A stretch of DNA of 64,000 bases from Rhodobacter xanthinilyticus (lineage in GTDB: Bacteria; Pseudomonadota; Alphaproteobacteria; Rhodobacterales; Rhodobacteraceae), in contig NZ_CP017781.1 in assembly GCF_001856665.1 (NCBI RefSeq), positions 496,001 through 560,000 of the forward strand, read 5' to 3'. Of the stretch, positions 53,334 to 62,245 are shown in pieces; position 1 is the stretch's first letter, and each line of letters begins with the position of its first letter. The notes under the pieces were generated by a model. That model saw only the letters and a list, made by a program, of their open reading frames with translations. It was not told where the DNA came from and did no database searches. The position numbers and the translations under genes were made by a program.

Positions 53334-53782
53334 GCCCGCACCTCGCCCGCCAGCGCCTGCGCCGCCGCCGCATCCAGCCGCCCGCGCGGCGCCCCATTCA
53401 CCAGCGCCGCCGGCGCGCAGGCACAAAGCCCGAGGCAATAGACCGCCTCCAGCGTCACGCCGTTCTTCGTCTCGCCGAGCTTCTGGCCAAGCGCCGCCTC
53501 AAGCGCGCTTTGCGTCGCGGCGCCGCCCATCGCCTGACAGGCCTCGGCGCGGCACAGCTTGATCACATGCCGCCCCGCAGGCGCCGCGCGGAAATCGTGA
53601 TAGAAGCCCACCACGCCCGCAACCTCGGCCCGGCTGAGCTTCAGCGCGGCGCCGATCGGGGCGTAAACCTCCTCGGGGACATAGCCGAACGCCGCCTGCA
53701 CATCATGCAAGATCGGCAAGAGCGCGCCTTCGCGCCCGGCATGGGCTTGCAAGATCTGCGCGAGCTGCGGCTCTGGCGTCAT
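53330..53782 (-). CDS. fdsG: NAD-dependent formate dehydrogenase gamma subunit FdsG
   Basis: The 150-residue NuoE-like subunit binds a 2Fe-2S cluster through Cys in LCRAEACQ and YCLGLCAC. The thioredoxin-like fold is preceded by the helical region LLPILHDVQAAFGYVPEE. The ATG at 53782 is well supported by GAGGAGG upstream; an in-frame extension of eight codons has no ribosome site. It is the first gene of the fds operon, about 87 bp after its regulator's stop. Confidence 0.94.
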   Translation of the reverse strand: MTPEPQLAQILQAHAGREGALLPILHDVQAAFGYVPEEVYAPIGAALKLSRAEVAGVVGFYHDFRAAPAGRHVIKLCRAEACQAMGGAATQSALEAALGQKLGETKNGVTLEAVYCLGLCACAPAALVNGAPRGRLDAAAAQALAGEVRA

Positions 53783-53857
53783 GGCTGTCCTCCTCGGTTG
53801 GCTCATTCCCCGTTAGCGCGGCTTGATAGGCAAAGCAATTCGCGCATTCCGTCAGGT

Positions 53858-53874
53858 GATAGAGAAAACCTATC
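53858..53874. promoter_or_regulatory. candidate LysR operator upstream of fdsG
   Basis: GATAGAGAAAACCTATC is a 17-bp inverted repeat with 5-bp arms and a T-N11-A core. A further half (GATAG) lies at 53825-53829. The site overlaps the stop codon of the upstream LysR gene and sits 76 bp before the fdsG start. Confidence 0.5.
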
Positions 53875-54742
53875 GCTCTGAAAGCCTGTGCGCCTGTGCG
53901 ATCAGCGCCCGCAGGCTCGGCGTATGGAGCGCGCGCTGCACCACCACGAGGCCGACGGGATGCGCCGCCACCGGCGCCTCGAGCGGATGCGCGACACAGC
54001 CGGGCGGCAGCGCGAAGCCCTCGCACAGCGCCTCCGCCAGGATCGCCGCCCAATCGCCGGTGGCGAGATGGCTCAGGAGCGCGATCGTCGAATTCGACTC
54101 GACCCGCGCCGCGGCTTCGGCGCCCGCCTCGGCCAGATGCGCGTCGATCAGCTGGCGGTTCTGCATCTCGGGGGTGAGCAGGCACAAGGGCCGCGTCGCC
54201 GCCTCGGCCCAGGTCAAAGGCTCGGCGGTCGTGCCCGGCTCGACGAGGCGATAGCGCTCGGTCCAGAGCGCGATTTCCTCGAACCGCCCCGGGTCTGCGC
54301 CGCCCAGATAGGTCACGCCCGCGTCGAGCTCCTGCGCGGCGAGCCCGTGGCGGATCTCGGCCGATGAGCGCGACAGCAGGCTGACCCGCGCCGCCGGGTT
54401 GCGCGCGAGATAGGGCGCGGTCAGCCGCGCGATCCGCGGCAGCGCGGTCGGGATCACGCCGATGCGCAGATGCCCCGCCACGCCGCGGCGCGCGTCGCGC
54501 ATCTCCTCCTGCATCAGCCGCGCCTCGCCGACGATCCGGCGGGCATGGTCGAGCACGCGCTGCCCCTCGGGCGTGAGCCCCTGATAGCGCGCCCCGCGCA
54601 GCACGAGCTGCACGCCGAGGCTCTCCTCGAGCGCCCGGATCGCCGAGCTCAGCGTCGGCTGCGTCACCCCATGCGCGGCGGCCGCGCGGCCAAAATGCCC
54701 CTCGCGCGCCAAAGCCATGAACATTTCGAGCTTGTCGATCAT
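53870..54742 (-). CDS. fdsR: LysR-type regulator of formate dehydrogenase genes
   Basis: The 290-residue protein has the LysR helix-turn-helix (FMALAREGHFGRAAAAHGVT and QPTLSSAIRALEESLGVQLV) and a standard effector domain. It is encoded immediately upstream of and in the same direction as fdsGBACD. A LysR regulator at this position controls the fds genes in Cupriavidus, where it is called FdsR; the name here is by position. A GATAG...CTATC palindrome between it and fdsG is a likely target. Confidence 0.87.
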   Translation of the reverse strand: MIDKLEMFMALAREGHFGRAAAAHGVTQPTLSSAIRALEESLGVQLVLRGARYQGLTPEGQRVLDHARRIVGEARLMQEEMRDARRGVAGHLRIGVIPTALPRIARLTAPYLARNPAARVSLLSRSSAEIRHGLAAQELDAGVTYLGGADPGRFEEIALWTERYRLVEPGTTAEPLTWAEAATRPLCLLTPEMQNRQLIDAHLAEAGAEAAARVESNSTIALLSHLATGDWAAILAEALCEGFALPPGCVAHPLEAPVAAHPVGLVVVQRALHTPSLRALIAQAHRLSER

Positions 54743-54838
54743 GGCGCGAGCCTAACGCGCCCCCCGCGCCCGCGCCAGAGGCGCGATTTTCCCGCCCGGG
54801 TGGTTGTTCCGCCGCGGCGCCCCGCCTACATCGGAGGC

Positions 54839-55672
54839 ATGAAACTTGCAGACCTTCTCCGTTTCGGGCGCAAAGCCCCGCCGCGCGTGGCGATGCTGCG
54901 CCTGACCGGCACGATCGGCGCCACGCGGCCCGGCGCGCAGGGGCTCTCCGACGCGGCGCTCGCGCCGATGATCGAGCGCGCCTTCCGCAAGGGCAAACCG
55001 GCGGCGGTGGCGCTGGTGATCAACTCGCCCGGCGGCTCGCCGGTGCAATCGGCGCTGATCGCGGCGCGGATCCGGCGGCTGGCCGAGGAAACCGGCGTCA
55101 AGGTCCATGCTTTCGTCGAGGATATGGCGGCCTCGGGCGGCTATTGGCTGGCCTGCGCGGCCGATGATATCTGGGCCGATGCGAGCTCGGTCGTGGGCTC
55201 GATCGGGGTGATTTCCTCGGGCTTCGGGCTCGAGGGGCTGATCGCGCGCCACGGGATCGAGCGGCGGGTGCATACCGCGGGCGGCTCGAAGAGCTTCCTC
55301 GACCCGTTCCGCCCGGAAAAGCCCGAAGATGTCGCGCGGCTGACCCGGCTTTTGGAGGATATCCACGAGAGTTTCCGCGACCATGTGCGCGCCCGGCGCG
55401 GCGCGCGGCTGGCCGAGGGGGATCTCTTCACCGGCGAGATCTGGACGGGGCGACAGGCGCTCGCCACCGGGCTGATCGACGGGCTCGGCCATCCGGTGCC
55501 CAAGCTCAAGGAGCTTTACGGCGAGAAGGTGCGGATCGTGCCCTATGGCCTGCGCCGCCCGCTTCTGCGCCGGCTCGGCGCGAGCTTCGGCGCGGGGCTC
55601 GGGCAGGAGATCGCGGGCGCGGCGCTCGAAACTGCGGAGGAGCGCGCGCTTTGGGCGCGCTATGGGCTCTGA
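54839..55672 (+). CDS. S49-family peptidase (SppA/SohB type)
   Basis: The 277-residue protein is a signal peptide peptidase A-like serine protease of half-length type. The catalytic Ser is in DMAASGGYWLACAADDI, the partner Lys in GGSKSFLDPFRPE, and the fold marker INSPGGSPVQSALIAARIR lies near residue 60. There is no obvious N-terminal membrane anchor beyond a short start, unlike E. coli SppA. GGAGG precedes the ATG directly. The tiny zinc-ribbon gene follows without a gap, so they form one unit. Confidence 0.9.
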   Translation: MKLADLLRFGRKAPPRVAMLRLTGTIGATRPGAQGLSDAALAPMIERAFRKGKPAAVALVINSPGGSPVQSALIAARIRRLAEETGVKVHAFVEDMAASGGYWLACAADDIWADASSVVGSIGVISSGFGLEGLIARHGIERRVHTAGGSKSFLDPFRPEKPEDVARLTRLLEDIHESFRDHVRARRGARLAEGDLFTGEIWTGRQALATGLIDGLGHPVPKLKELYGEKVRIVPYGLRRPLLRRLGASFGAGLGQEIAGAALETAEERALWARYGL

Positions 55673-55852
55673 ATGCTGATCAAGGGAATGACGCTTTTTC
55701 TGGTGGTGATGGCGGTGCTGGCGATGTTCGGCAAGCTGCGCCTGCCGGGCGGGCGGGGTGGGCGGCGCGCGATCGGGCGGGTGTGCCCGGCCTGCGGGCG
55801 CCCGAAAATCGGCGCGGGGCCATGCCCTTGCGGGAAATCCAGGGAGAGTTGA
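55673..55852 (+). CDS. 59-residue membrane protein with a CPxCG zinc ribbon
   Basis: A short frame begins at the base after the sppA-type stop and ends at the base before the exchanger's GTG. The product has one hydrophobic N-terminal helix (GMTLFLVVMAVLAMFGKL), a basic Gly/Arg-rich linker and four Cys in CPACG (38-42) and CPCG (51-54), a zinc-ribbon arrangement. Exact fit between two genes with no spacing supports it as real. Function is unknown; a small membrane-bound metal-binding adaptor is one possibility. Confidence 0.7.
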   Translation: MLIKGMTLFLVVMAVLAMFGKLRLPGGRGGRRAIGRVCPACGRPKIGAGPCPCGKSRES

Positions 55853-56806
55853 GTGCTCATTGATCTATTGAAAATCGCCGCCGGTCTGGGGCTTCTGGTC
55901 GTGGCGGGGGATTTCCTCGTGCGCGGCGCGGTGAACCTCGCGCTGCGGCTCGGGATCCCGGGGCTGATCGTCGGGCTGACGGTGGTGGCCTTCGGCACCT
56001 CGGCGCCCGAGATGATGGTCTCGGTCGCGGCGGTCCTGCGCGATCAGCCCGCGATCGCGCTGGGCAATGTGATCGGCTCGAACACCGCCAACATCCTTCT
56101 GGTGCTGGGCATTCCGGCGGTGATCGCGGCGATCCGCACCTCCGAGGCCGATGTGCGCGAGAGCTATCTGATCATGCTGGGCGCGAGTGTGCTGTTCATC
56201 GTGCTGGCCTTCATGGGCCCGATCGGCTGGACGCATGCGCTGCTCTTGCTCGGCGCGCTCGGCCTGATCCTCACCCGGCAGATCCGCCAGGCGCTCGCCC
56301 ATCGTGCGGCGCGCGAGGAGGAGGAGATCGAGGGCGCCGATGCCCATATGGGCTGGGGCAAGATCTTGATGTTCCTCGCGCTCGGGCTCACCGGCCTGCC
56401 GTTTGGCGCGGATTTCCTCGTCGATGGCGCGAGCGCGATCGCGCGCGATTTCGGCATCTCCGAGGCGGTGATCGGCCTGACCCTCGTCGCCGTCGGCACC
56501 TCGCTGCCCGAGCTTGCCACCTCGATCACCGCCGCGATCAAGGGCCGCGCCGATATGGCGCTCGGCAATGTCATCGGCTCCAACATCTTCAACCTGCTGG
56601 GGATTTTGGGCGTCGCGGGGCTCGTCGGCCAGATGCCGGTGCCGCCGGTGATGCTGCGGCTCGACCTGTGGGTGATGCTCGGCGTCGCGGTGCTGATCGC
56701 GCCGTTCATCTTCTACCGCTGGCCGTTCACCCGGATGATCGGTGTGGGCTTGATCGCGATTTATGCGGCCTATGTATGGGTCTTGATGAACGGCAACGCG
56801 GTCTAA
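55853..56806 (+). CDS. calcium/sodium antiporter (CaCA family, YrbG type)
   Basis: The 317-residue protein has ten membrane helices in two inverted halves. Each half carries the alpha-repeat motif: GLTVVAFGTSAPEMMVSVAA with GNVIGSNTANILLVLG in the first, and GLTLVAVGTSLPELATSITA with GNVIGSNIFNLLGILG in the second. These form the ion-binding site of Ca2+/Na+ exchangers. A GTG start adjoining the preceding stop is used. Substrate ions are inferred from the family. Confidence 0.93.
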   Translation: MLIDLLKIAAGLGLLVVAGDFLVRGAVNLALRLGIPGLIVGLTVVAFGTSAPEMMVSVAAVLRDQPAIALGNVIGSNTANILLVLGIPAVIAAIRTSEADVRESYLIMLGASVLFIVLAFMGPIGWTHALLLLGALGLILTRQIRQALAHRAAREEEEIEGADAHMGWGKILMFLALGLTGLPFGADFLVDGASAIARDFGISEAVIGLTLVAVGTSLPELATSITAAIKGRADMALGNVIGSNIFNLLGILGVAGLVGQMPVPPVMLRLDLWVMLGVAVLIAPFIFYRWPFTRMIGVGLIAIYAAYVWVLMNGNAV

Positions 56807-56816
56807 AGGAGGCATC

Positions 56817-57593
56817 ATGGCGCGCGCATTGATCACCGGGGGCGCGAAACGGCTGGGCCGGGCGATGGCGCTCCATCTCGCCGGGCGCGGCCATGATGTC
56901 GCGATCCACTACCACGGCTCGGCCGAAGCCGCCGAGGCCACCGCCGCCGAGGCGCGTGCGTTTGGCGTGCGCGCGGTCACGCTCAGCGCGGATCTGCTCG
57001 ACGAGGCGGCGACGGCGGCGCTCTTGCCCGCCGCCGCCGAGACGCTGGGCGGGCCGCTCGGGGTGCTGATCAACAACGCCTCGATCTTCGAATATGACAG
57101 CCTCGCCAGCGCCACGCGGGAGAGCTGGGACCGCCATTTCGGCTCGAACCTGCGCGCGCCCTTCGTGCTGACCCAGGCCTTCGCCGCGCAGGCGCCGCGC
57201 GCCGACCGCTCCGGCCCCGAGCCGCGCGCGACCTCGCTCGTCGTCAACATGATCGACCAGCGGGTGCTCAAACCCACCCCGGAATTCATGACCTATTCGC
57301 TGGCGAAGGCCGCGCTCTGGTCGCTGACCCGCACCGCCGCGCAGGCGCTCGCCCCGGAGATCCGCGTGAACGCGATCGGCCCGGGCCCGACGCTGCAGGG
57401 CGCGCGGCAAAGCGACAGCCATTTCGCCCGCCAGCGCGCCGCCACGATCCTCGAACGCGGCGCCGATGAGGCCGATATCTGCGCGGCGCTGGGCTATTTT
57501 CTCGACGCGCCGGCGGTCACCGGCCAGCTTCTGTGCATCGACGGCGGCCAGCATCTGGGCTGGAAAACGCCGGACGTTCTGGGCGTCGAGTAG
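56817..57593 (+). CDS. FolM-like short-chain dehydrogenase (pteridine reductase type)
   Basis: The 258-residue Rossmann enzyme begins ALITGGAKRLGRAMALHLAGRG; the TGGAKRLG form with Arg is typical of pteridine reductases and FolM dihydromonapterin reductase rather than general SDRs. The catalytic Tyr-x3-Lys is in TYSLAKAALWSLT, and the NAG-like NNAS segment is near residue 85. It may reduce dihydropterins. The substrate is inferred from motif form only. AGGAGG precedes the ATG. Confidence 0.82.
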   Translation: MARALITGGAKRLGRAMALHLAGRGHDVAIHYHGSAEAAEATAAEARAFGVRAVTLSADLLDEAATAALLPAAAETLGGPLGVLINNASIFEYDSLASATRESWDRHFGSNLRAPFVLTQAFAAQAPRADRSGPEPRATSLVVNMIDQRVLKPTPEFMTYSLAKAALWSLTRTAAQALAPEIRVNAIGPGPTLQGARQSDSHFARQRAATILERGADEADICAALGYFLDAPAVTGQLLCIDGGQHLGWKTPDVLGVE

Positions 57594-57890
57594 CGCACGC
57601 TACGTCAAGGCCGCGGCAACTTGTCCACTTTGCGGGGCGCTGTAACAAACTCGTTACGAATCTCTCAATAGTTTCAGGGGTTTGCCGCGGACCCGAAATA
57701 ATGCGAAGCAATTTCAACGGGTTACAAATTCGCCTAAATTTTAGGCAACCCGTGGAGCCCCCCGCGAAACAAGGCAAATTCCGTGATCGCCGGAACTTCC
57801 CAACAGAGTTATCCACAAAAACCGTGGACAGCTTTTCTCTTGAACTCGACACGCTAAGATTGCAGACCCGACCGAGAATCGACCCCGCCC
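57594..57890 (+). other. 297-bp AT-rich intergenic region upstream of uvrC with DnaA box
   Basis: I see no gene. The segment is clearly richer in A/T than its neighbours. It contains a perfect DnaA box TTATCCACA at 57809-57817, facing an imperfect inverted partner CCGTGGACA at 57822-57830, a 15-bp palindrome GCCTAAATTTTAGGC at 57732-57746, an inverted repeat GTAAC/GTTAC near 57641-57656, and GANTC methylation sites near each end. The uvrC promoter should be here. Confidence 0.55.
57809..57817 (+). promoter_or_regulatory. DnaA box (TTATCCACA)
   Basis: The nine bases match the strict DnaA consensus exactly. They lie 74 bp before the uvrC ATG. A single site cannot be an origin, but DnaA also works as a transcription factor in alphaproteobacteria. 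Confidence 0.5.
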
Positions 57891-59798
57891 ATGAGCCCCT
57901 CCGATCCGCCTGACGCCGACGACATGCCCGAGCCCGCGCAAGCCATGCTGCCGCGGCTGACCGGCCATGCGCTGATCGCAGATTACGTCACCCGGCTCGA
58001 TGGCTCGCCCGGCGTCTACCGGATGCTGAACGCCAATCAGGAGGTGCTCTACGTCGGCAAGGCGCGCAACCTGAAGGCGCGGGTGTCGAACTATGCGCGC
58101 CCCTCCGGCCATTCCGGGCGGATCGCGCGGATGATCTCGGAAACGCGCTACATGATGTTCCTGACGACGCGCACCGAGACCGAGGCGCTATTGCTCGAAC
58201 AGAACCTGATCAAGCAGCTCAAGCCGCGCTACAACGTGCTTTTGCGCGACGACAAGAGCTTCCCCTATATCGTCATCGACAAGGGCCACGCCTTCCCCGA
58301 GATCCGCAAGCACCGCGGCGCGCGCTCGGTCAAGGGCGCCTATTTCGGGCCCTTCGCCTCGGCCGCGGCGGTCAACCGCACGCTCAACCATCTCGAGCGG
58401 GTGTTCCAGCTGCGCAATTGCTCAGATGCGATGTTCGCCTCGCGCACGCGGCCCTGCCTGCAATATCAGATCAAGCGCTGCTCGGGGCCCTGTGTGGGCA
58501 AGATCTCGGAGGCGGATTATGCGCGCACCGTGGCCGATGCGGAGCGGTTTCTCGAGGGCAAGTCGACCGCGATCCAGAAGGAGCTCGCGGCGGAGATGAG
58601 CGCGGCCTCCGAGGCGCTGGAGTTCGAGCGCGCCGCGGCGCTGCGCGACCGGATCGGGGCGCTGACGACGGTGCAGCAGGCGCAGGGCATCAACCCGCGC
58701 ACGGTGGCCGAGGCCGATGTCGTGGCGGTGCATATGGAGGGCGGGCAGGCCTGTGTGCAGGTGTTCTTCATCCGCGCCCATCAAAGCTGGGGCAACCACG
58801 ATTTCTACCCCAAGACCGGCTCGGGCGCCGAGGAGGCCGAGGTGCTCGAGGCGTTTCTGGGCCAGTTCTACGACACCAAGGAGCCGCCGCGGCTGATCTT
58901 GCTCAGCCATCCGATCGAGGATCTCGATCTGATGGAGGCGGCGCTGGCGGGCAAGGCGGGCCACCGGGTCGAGATCGCTCTGCCCAAGCGCGGCGAGAAG
59001 GCCGAGCTGGTCGAGAACGCCCTGCGCAACGCCCGCGAGAGCCTCGGGCGGCGGATGTCGGAGAGCGCGGCGCAGGCGCGGCTTCTGAAGGGCGTGGCCG
59101 AGGCTTTCGGTCTTGCCGGCCCGCCCGCGCGGATCGAGGTCTATGACAACTCGCATATCCAGGGCGCCCATGCGGTCGGCGGGATGATCGTCGCGGGGGC
59201 CGAGGGGTTCCTGAAAAGCCAGTATCGCAAATGGAACATCAAGGGCGAGGATCTGACGCCGGGCGATGACTTCGGGATGATGAAGGAGGTCATGACGCGG
59301 CGGTTCGGGCGGCTTTTGAAGGAGGACCCCGAGCGCAAGAGTGACGCCTGGCCCGATCTCTTGCTGATCGACGGCGGCGCGGGGCAGGTTTCGGCGGTGC
59401 AGGAGATCCTCGTCGAGATGGGGGTGAGCGGTATCCCGATGGTGGGGGTCGCCAAGGGCATCGACCGCGATCTGGGCAAGGAGGAATTCCACCGGATCGG
59501 GCAGCGGCCCTTCGCGCTGCCGCGGCAGGATCCGGTGCTCTATTACATCCAGCGGCTGCGCGACGAGGCCCACCGCTGGGCGATCGGCGCGCATCGGGCC
59601 AAGCGCGCGAAAGCGACGCTCGCCAACCCGCTCGACGAGATCCCGGGCGTGGGCGCGACCCGCAAGCGCGCGCTTCTGGCGCATTTCGGCTCGGCCAAGG
59701 CGGTCAGCCGCGCGGGGCTCACCGATCTGATGGAGGCGCCCGGGATCAGCCAGGCGATGGCCGAGACGATCTGGAACTACTTCAATGAGCGGGGTTGA
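57891..59798 (+). CDS. uvrC: excinuclease ABC subunit C
   Basis: UvrC makes the dual incisions in nucleotide excision repair. The 635-residue protein has the GIY-YIG nuclease at the N-terminus ([20 protein letters not shown]), a Cys-containing segment ([19 protein letters not shown]), a UVR motif near 235, the RNase H-like C-terminal nuclease ([20 protein letters not shown] and [10 protein letters not shown]), and tandem helix-hairpin-helix motifs at the end ([19 protein letters not shown]). It has about 40 more residues at the N-terminus than the minimal form. Confidence 0.96.
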   Translation: MSPSDPPDADDMPEPAQAMLPRLTGHALIADYVTRLDGSPGVYRMLNANQEVLYVGKARNLKARVSNYARPSGHSGRIARMISETRYMMFLTTRTETEALLLEQNLIKQLKPRYNVLLRDDKSFPYIVIDKGHAFPEIRKHRGARSVKGAYFGPFASAAAVNRTLNHLERVFQLRNCSDAMFASRTRPCLQYQIKRCSGPCVGKISEADYARTVADAERFLEGKSTAIQKELAAEMSAASEALEFERAAALRDRIGALTTVQQAQGINPRTVAEADVVAVHMEGGQACVQVFFIRAHQSWGNHDFYPKTGSGAEEAEVLEAFLGQFYDTKEPPRLILLSHPIEDLDLMEAALAGKAGHRVEIALPKRGEKAELVENALRNARESLGRRMSESAAQARLLKGVAEAFGLAGPPARIEVYDNSHIQGAHAVGGMIVAGAEGFLKSQYRKWNIKGEDLTPGDDFGMMKEVMTRRFGRLLKEDPERKSDAWPDLLLIDGGAGQVSAVQEILVEMGVSGIPMVGVAKGIDRDLGKEEFHRIGQRPFALPRQDPVLYYIQRLRDEAHRWAIGAHRAKRAKATLANPLDEIPGVGATRKRALLAHFGSAKAVSRAGLTDLMEAPGISQAMAETIWNYFNERG

Positions 59799-59831
59799 CG
59801 TGCGCCCCCGCGCGGCGTAGCGCGGCGCGCC

Positions 59832-60884
59832 ATGAAGGACACCGCCCCCCTCGCGCTTACGCGCCCCGAAGAGCTGATCGCCGCCGGTCTCGCCCCCGAG
59901 ACCGCGGCCGAGGATCTGCGCGCGGTGGCCGAGGGGTTCAAGATCCGCATCACCCCCGCCATGCAGGCCGCGATCACCGCGCCGGGCGATGCGGTGGCGG
60001 CGCAATTCGTGCCGACATCGGCCGAGCTCGTCACCCGCCCCGAGGAGCTGGCCGACCCGATCGGTGACGCGGTGCATGAGCCGGTGCCGGGCCTGACGCA
60101 TCGCTACCCCGACCGGGTGATCTTGCACATCACCAAGACCTGCGACGTCTACTGCCGGTTCTGTTTCCGCCGCGAGACGGTGGGCGAGACCGGCCCGCTC
60201 GCCGAGCCCGCGCTCGACGGGGCGCTGGGCTATATCGCCGCGCATCCCGCGATCCGCGAGGTGATCCTGACCGGGGGGGATCCGCTGACCCTCTCGCCCC
60301 GCCGCCTCGGCGCGGTGATCGACCGGCTCTCGGCGATCGAGAGCGTCGATCTGATCCGCATCCACAGCCGGGTGCCGGTGGTCGCGCCTGAGCGGATCGA
60401 CGCGGATCTGCTTGCCGCGCTCGGGCGGGCGCGGCCCGCGCTCTGGCTGGTGGTGCACACAAATCACGCGCAGGAGCTCACCGCGCCCGCGCGCGCGGCA
60501 CTCGGCCGGCTCGCCGCCGCCGGCGTGCCGATGCTCTCGCAATCGGTGCTGCTCCGCGGGGTGAACGATTCGGTCGAGGCGCTCGCAGGGCTCTTCCGGG
60601 CGCTTTTGAGCCTGCGCGTCAAACCCTATTACCTGCACCATTGCGACCTCGCCCCCGGCACCTCGCAGTTCCGCACCACGATCGACGAGGGCCGCGCCTT
60701 GATGGCGGCCCTGCGCGGCCATCTGAGCGGCACCGCGCTGCCGAGCTATGTCCTCGACATTCCCGGCGGCTTCGGCAAGGCGCCGATCACCGCCGATCAT
60801 TTCACCCCCGGCGCCGCCCCCGGCACCTGGCGCGTGCGCGATTGGCAGGGCCGCGTTCACGATTACATCGACCCGCCACGCTGA
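59832..60884 (+). CDS. radical SAM lysine 2,3-aminomutase-like protein (KamA/EpmB family)
   Basis: The 350-residue protein has the radical SAM motif CDVYCRFCF near residue 108, the GGDPLTL SAM-binding segment, YYLHHCDLAPGTSQF and the PLP Lys in PGGFGKAPIT near residue 315. EpmB, which makes beta-lysine for elongation factor P, is about 340 residues; catabolic KamA is nearer 415. Length therefore favours the EpmB-like class. No efp or epmA gene is in the window to confirm it, so the substrate remains open. Confidence 0.82.
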   Translation: MKDTAPLALTRPEELIAAGLAPETAAEDLRAVAEGFKIRITPAMQAAITAPGDAVAAQFVPTSAELVTRPEELADPIGDAVHEPVPGLTHRYPDRVILHITKTCDVYCRFCFRRETVGETGPLAEPALDGALGYIAAHPAIREVILTGGDPLTLSPRRLGAVIDRLSAIESVDLIRIHSRVPVVAPERIDADLLAALGRARPALWLVVHTNHAQELTAPARAALGRLAAAGVPMLSQSVLLRGVNDSVEALAGLFRALLSLRVKPYYLHHCDLAPGTSQFRTTIDEGRALMAALRGHLSGTALPSYVLDIPGGFGKAPITADHFTPGAAPGTWRVRDWQGRVHDYIDPPR

Positions 60885-60929
60885 CGCACCCCCTTTTCCT
60901 TGCGGCAGGCCGCGGGTAGGGTGCGCCTC

Positions 60930-61559
60930 ATGACCTGGACCGTGCCCAATATCCTCACCCTGCTTCGCCTCCTCGCCGCGCCCGGCGTGGCGGTGATGTT
61001 TCTCTATTTCCACCGGCCCTGGGCGGATTGGTTCGCGCTGATCCTGTTCATTCTCGCCGCCGTCACCGACTGGTTCGATGGCTATCTCGCGCGGCTGTGG
61101 AAACAGGAAAGCAAGTTCGGCGCGATGCTCGACCCGATCGCCGACAAGGCGATGGTGGTGATCGCGCTGGTGGTGCTGACCGGCTATTCGGGCATGAACC
61201 CCTGGCTGATCCTGCCCGCGACCGTGATCCTCTTCCGCGAGGTCTTCGTTTCGGGGCTGCGCGAATATCTGGGCGCCGATGCCGGGCGGCTGAAGGTCAC
61301 CAAGCTCGCGAAATGGAAGACCACGACGCAGATGATCGCGATTGCGGTGCTGTTTCTGGGCACCGGGCTGAATTACCTCGAACAGGGGCGCGCGCCGCGG
61401 GCGGGCGAGGGCGATCTGCCCTCGGGGCTGTCGCCGGCCGATATGGCCAACCATGTCGGGCTCGGGCTGATCTGGGTGGCGGCGCTTTTGACCGCGATCA
61501 CCGGCTGGGATTATTTCTCCAAGGCGCGGCCCTACCTCAAGGACCATCGCCATGGTTGA
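60930..61559 (+). CDS. pgsA: CDP-diacylglycerol-glycerol-3-phosphate 3-phosphatidyltransferase
   Basis: PgsA makes phosphatidylglycerophosphate in the inner membrane. The 209-residue protein starts TVPNILTLLRLLAAPG and carries the CDP-alcohol transferase motif DWFDGYLARLWKQ and FGAMLDPIADK, with all Asp residues of D-G-x2-A-R-x8-G-x3-D-x3-D. Several membrane helices follow. The ATG at 60930 is chosen for its match to the family start. Its end overlaps moaD by eight bases. Confidence 0.95.
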   Translation: MTWTVPNILTLLRLLAAPGVAVMFLYFHRPWADWFALILFILAAVTDWFDGYLARLWKQESKFGAMLDPIADKAMVVIALVVLTGYSGMNPWLILPATVILFREVFVSGLREYLGADAGRLKVTKLAKWKTTTQMIAIAVLFLGTGLNYLEQGRAPRAGEGDLPSGLSPADMANHVGLGLIWVAALLTAITGWDYFSKARPYLKDHRHG

Positions 61560-61800
61560 GGTCGTCTATTTCGCCTGGGTGCGCGAGCGGATCGGCCTGC
61601 CGCGCGAGCGCGTCGAGACCGGCGCCGCGACGGTGGCGGATCTCGTCGCCGAGCTTGCCGCGCGCGAGCCGCGGTACGCGGCGGCCTTCGCCGACCTCGG
61701 CGCGCTGCGCGTGGCGCTCGATCAGGAGCTCGCCGAGTTCGACGCGCCGCTCGCGGGCGTGCGCGAGGTGGCGTTCTTTCCGCCGATGACGGGCGGCTGA
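61552..61800 (+). CDS. moaD: molybdopterin synthase small subunit MoaD
   Basis: The 82-residue ubiquitin-like protein ends with the Gly-Gly needed for thiocarboxylate formation (FFPPMTGG). It donates sulfur to precursor Z in molybdopterin synthesis, which the fds formate dehydrogenase in this window requires. moaE starts one base after its stop. Confidence 0.95.
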   Translation: MVEVVYFAWVRERIGLPRERVETGAATVADLVAELAAREPRYAAAFADLGALRVALDQELAEFDAPLAGVREVAFFPPMTGG

Positions 61801-61801
61801 G

Positions 61802-62245
61802 ATGAAGATCTCGGTGCAGGAGGCCCCCTTCGACGCGGGCGCCGAGATCGCCGCCTTTGGCGCGGGCCGGGCCGATATCGGCGCGGTCGTGACCTTCACC
61901 GGGCTGGTGCGCGACGATACCGGCGCGCTTGAGGCGCTCGAGCTCGAACATTACCCCGGCATGACCGAACGCGCGATCGCCAAGATCGCCGAGGAGGCCG
62001 TGGCGCGCTGGGCGCTCGCGGACTGTCTGGTGATCCACCGCCATGGGCGGCTTGCGGTGGGCGAGGCGATCATGATGGTCGCCACCGCCGCACGCCACCG
62101 CGTCGCGGCCTTCGAGGCGGCGGAATTCCTGATGGATTACCTGAAATCCCGCGCGCCCTTCTGGAAGAAGGAACATGGCCCCGGCGGCGAGACCGGATGG
62201 GTCGCCGCCAAGGACGCCGACGAGGCCGCGCTCAAACGCTGGTGA
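61802..62245 (+). CDS. moaE: molybdopterin synthase catalytic subunit MoaE
   Basis: The 147-residue subunit carries GAVVTFTGLVRDD, LELEHYPGMTERA and HRHGRLAVGEAIMMV, and the active-site Lys segment YLKSRAPFWKKE. With MoaD it converts cyclic pyranopterin monophosphate to molybdopterin. Its stop abuts the stop of the convergent plsY. Confidence 0.95.
   Translation: MKISVQEAPFDAGAEIAAFGAGRADIGAVVTFTGLVRDDTGALEALELEHYPGMTERAIAKIAEEAVARWALADCLVIHRHGRLAVGEAIMMVATAARHRVAAFEAAEFLMDYLKSRAPFWKKEHGPGGETGWVAAKDADEAALKRW

Noticed and set aside
55651-55863. A 70-codon frame overlapping the sppA-type and exchanger genes
   Set aside because: It overlaps both neighbours, has no ribosome site and no membrane or metal motif; the 59-codon frame at 55673 fits exactly and has conserved-looking Cys pairs.
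57594-57890. Chromosomal replication origin
   Set aside because: Only one exact DnaA box is present and no dnaA, hemE or parAB genes are near.
58422-61553. A 1043-codon minus-strand open frame
   Set aside because: It is antisense to uvrC, the radical SAM gene and pgsA.
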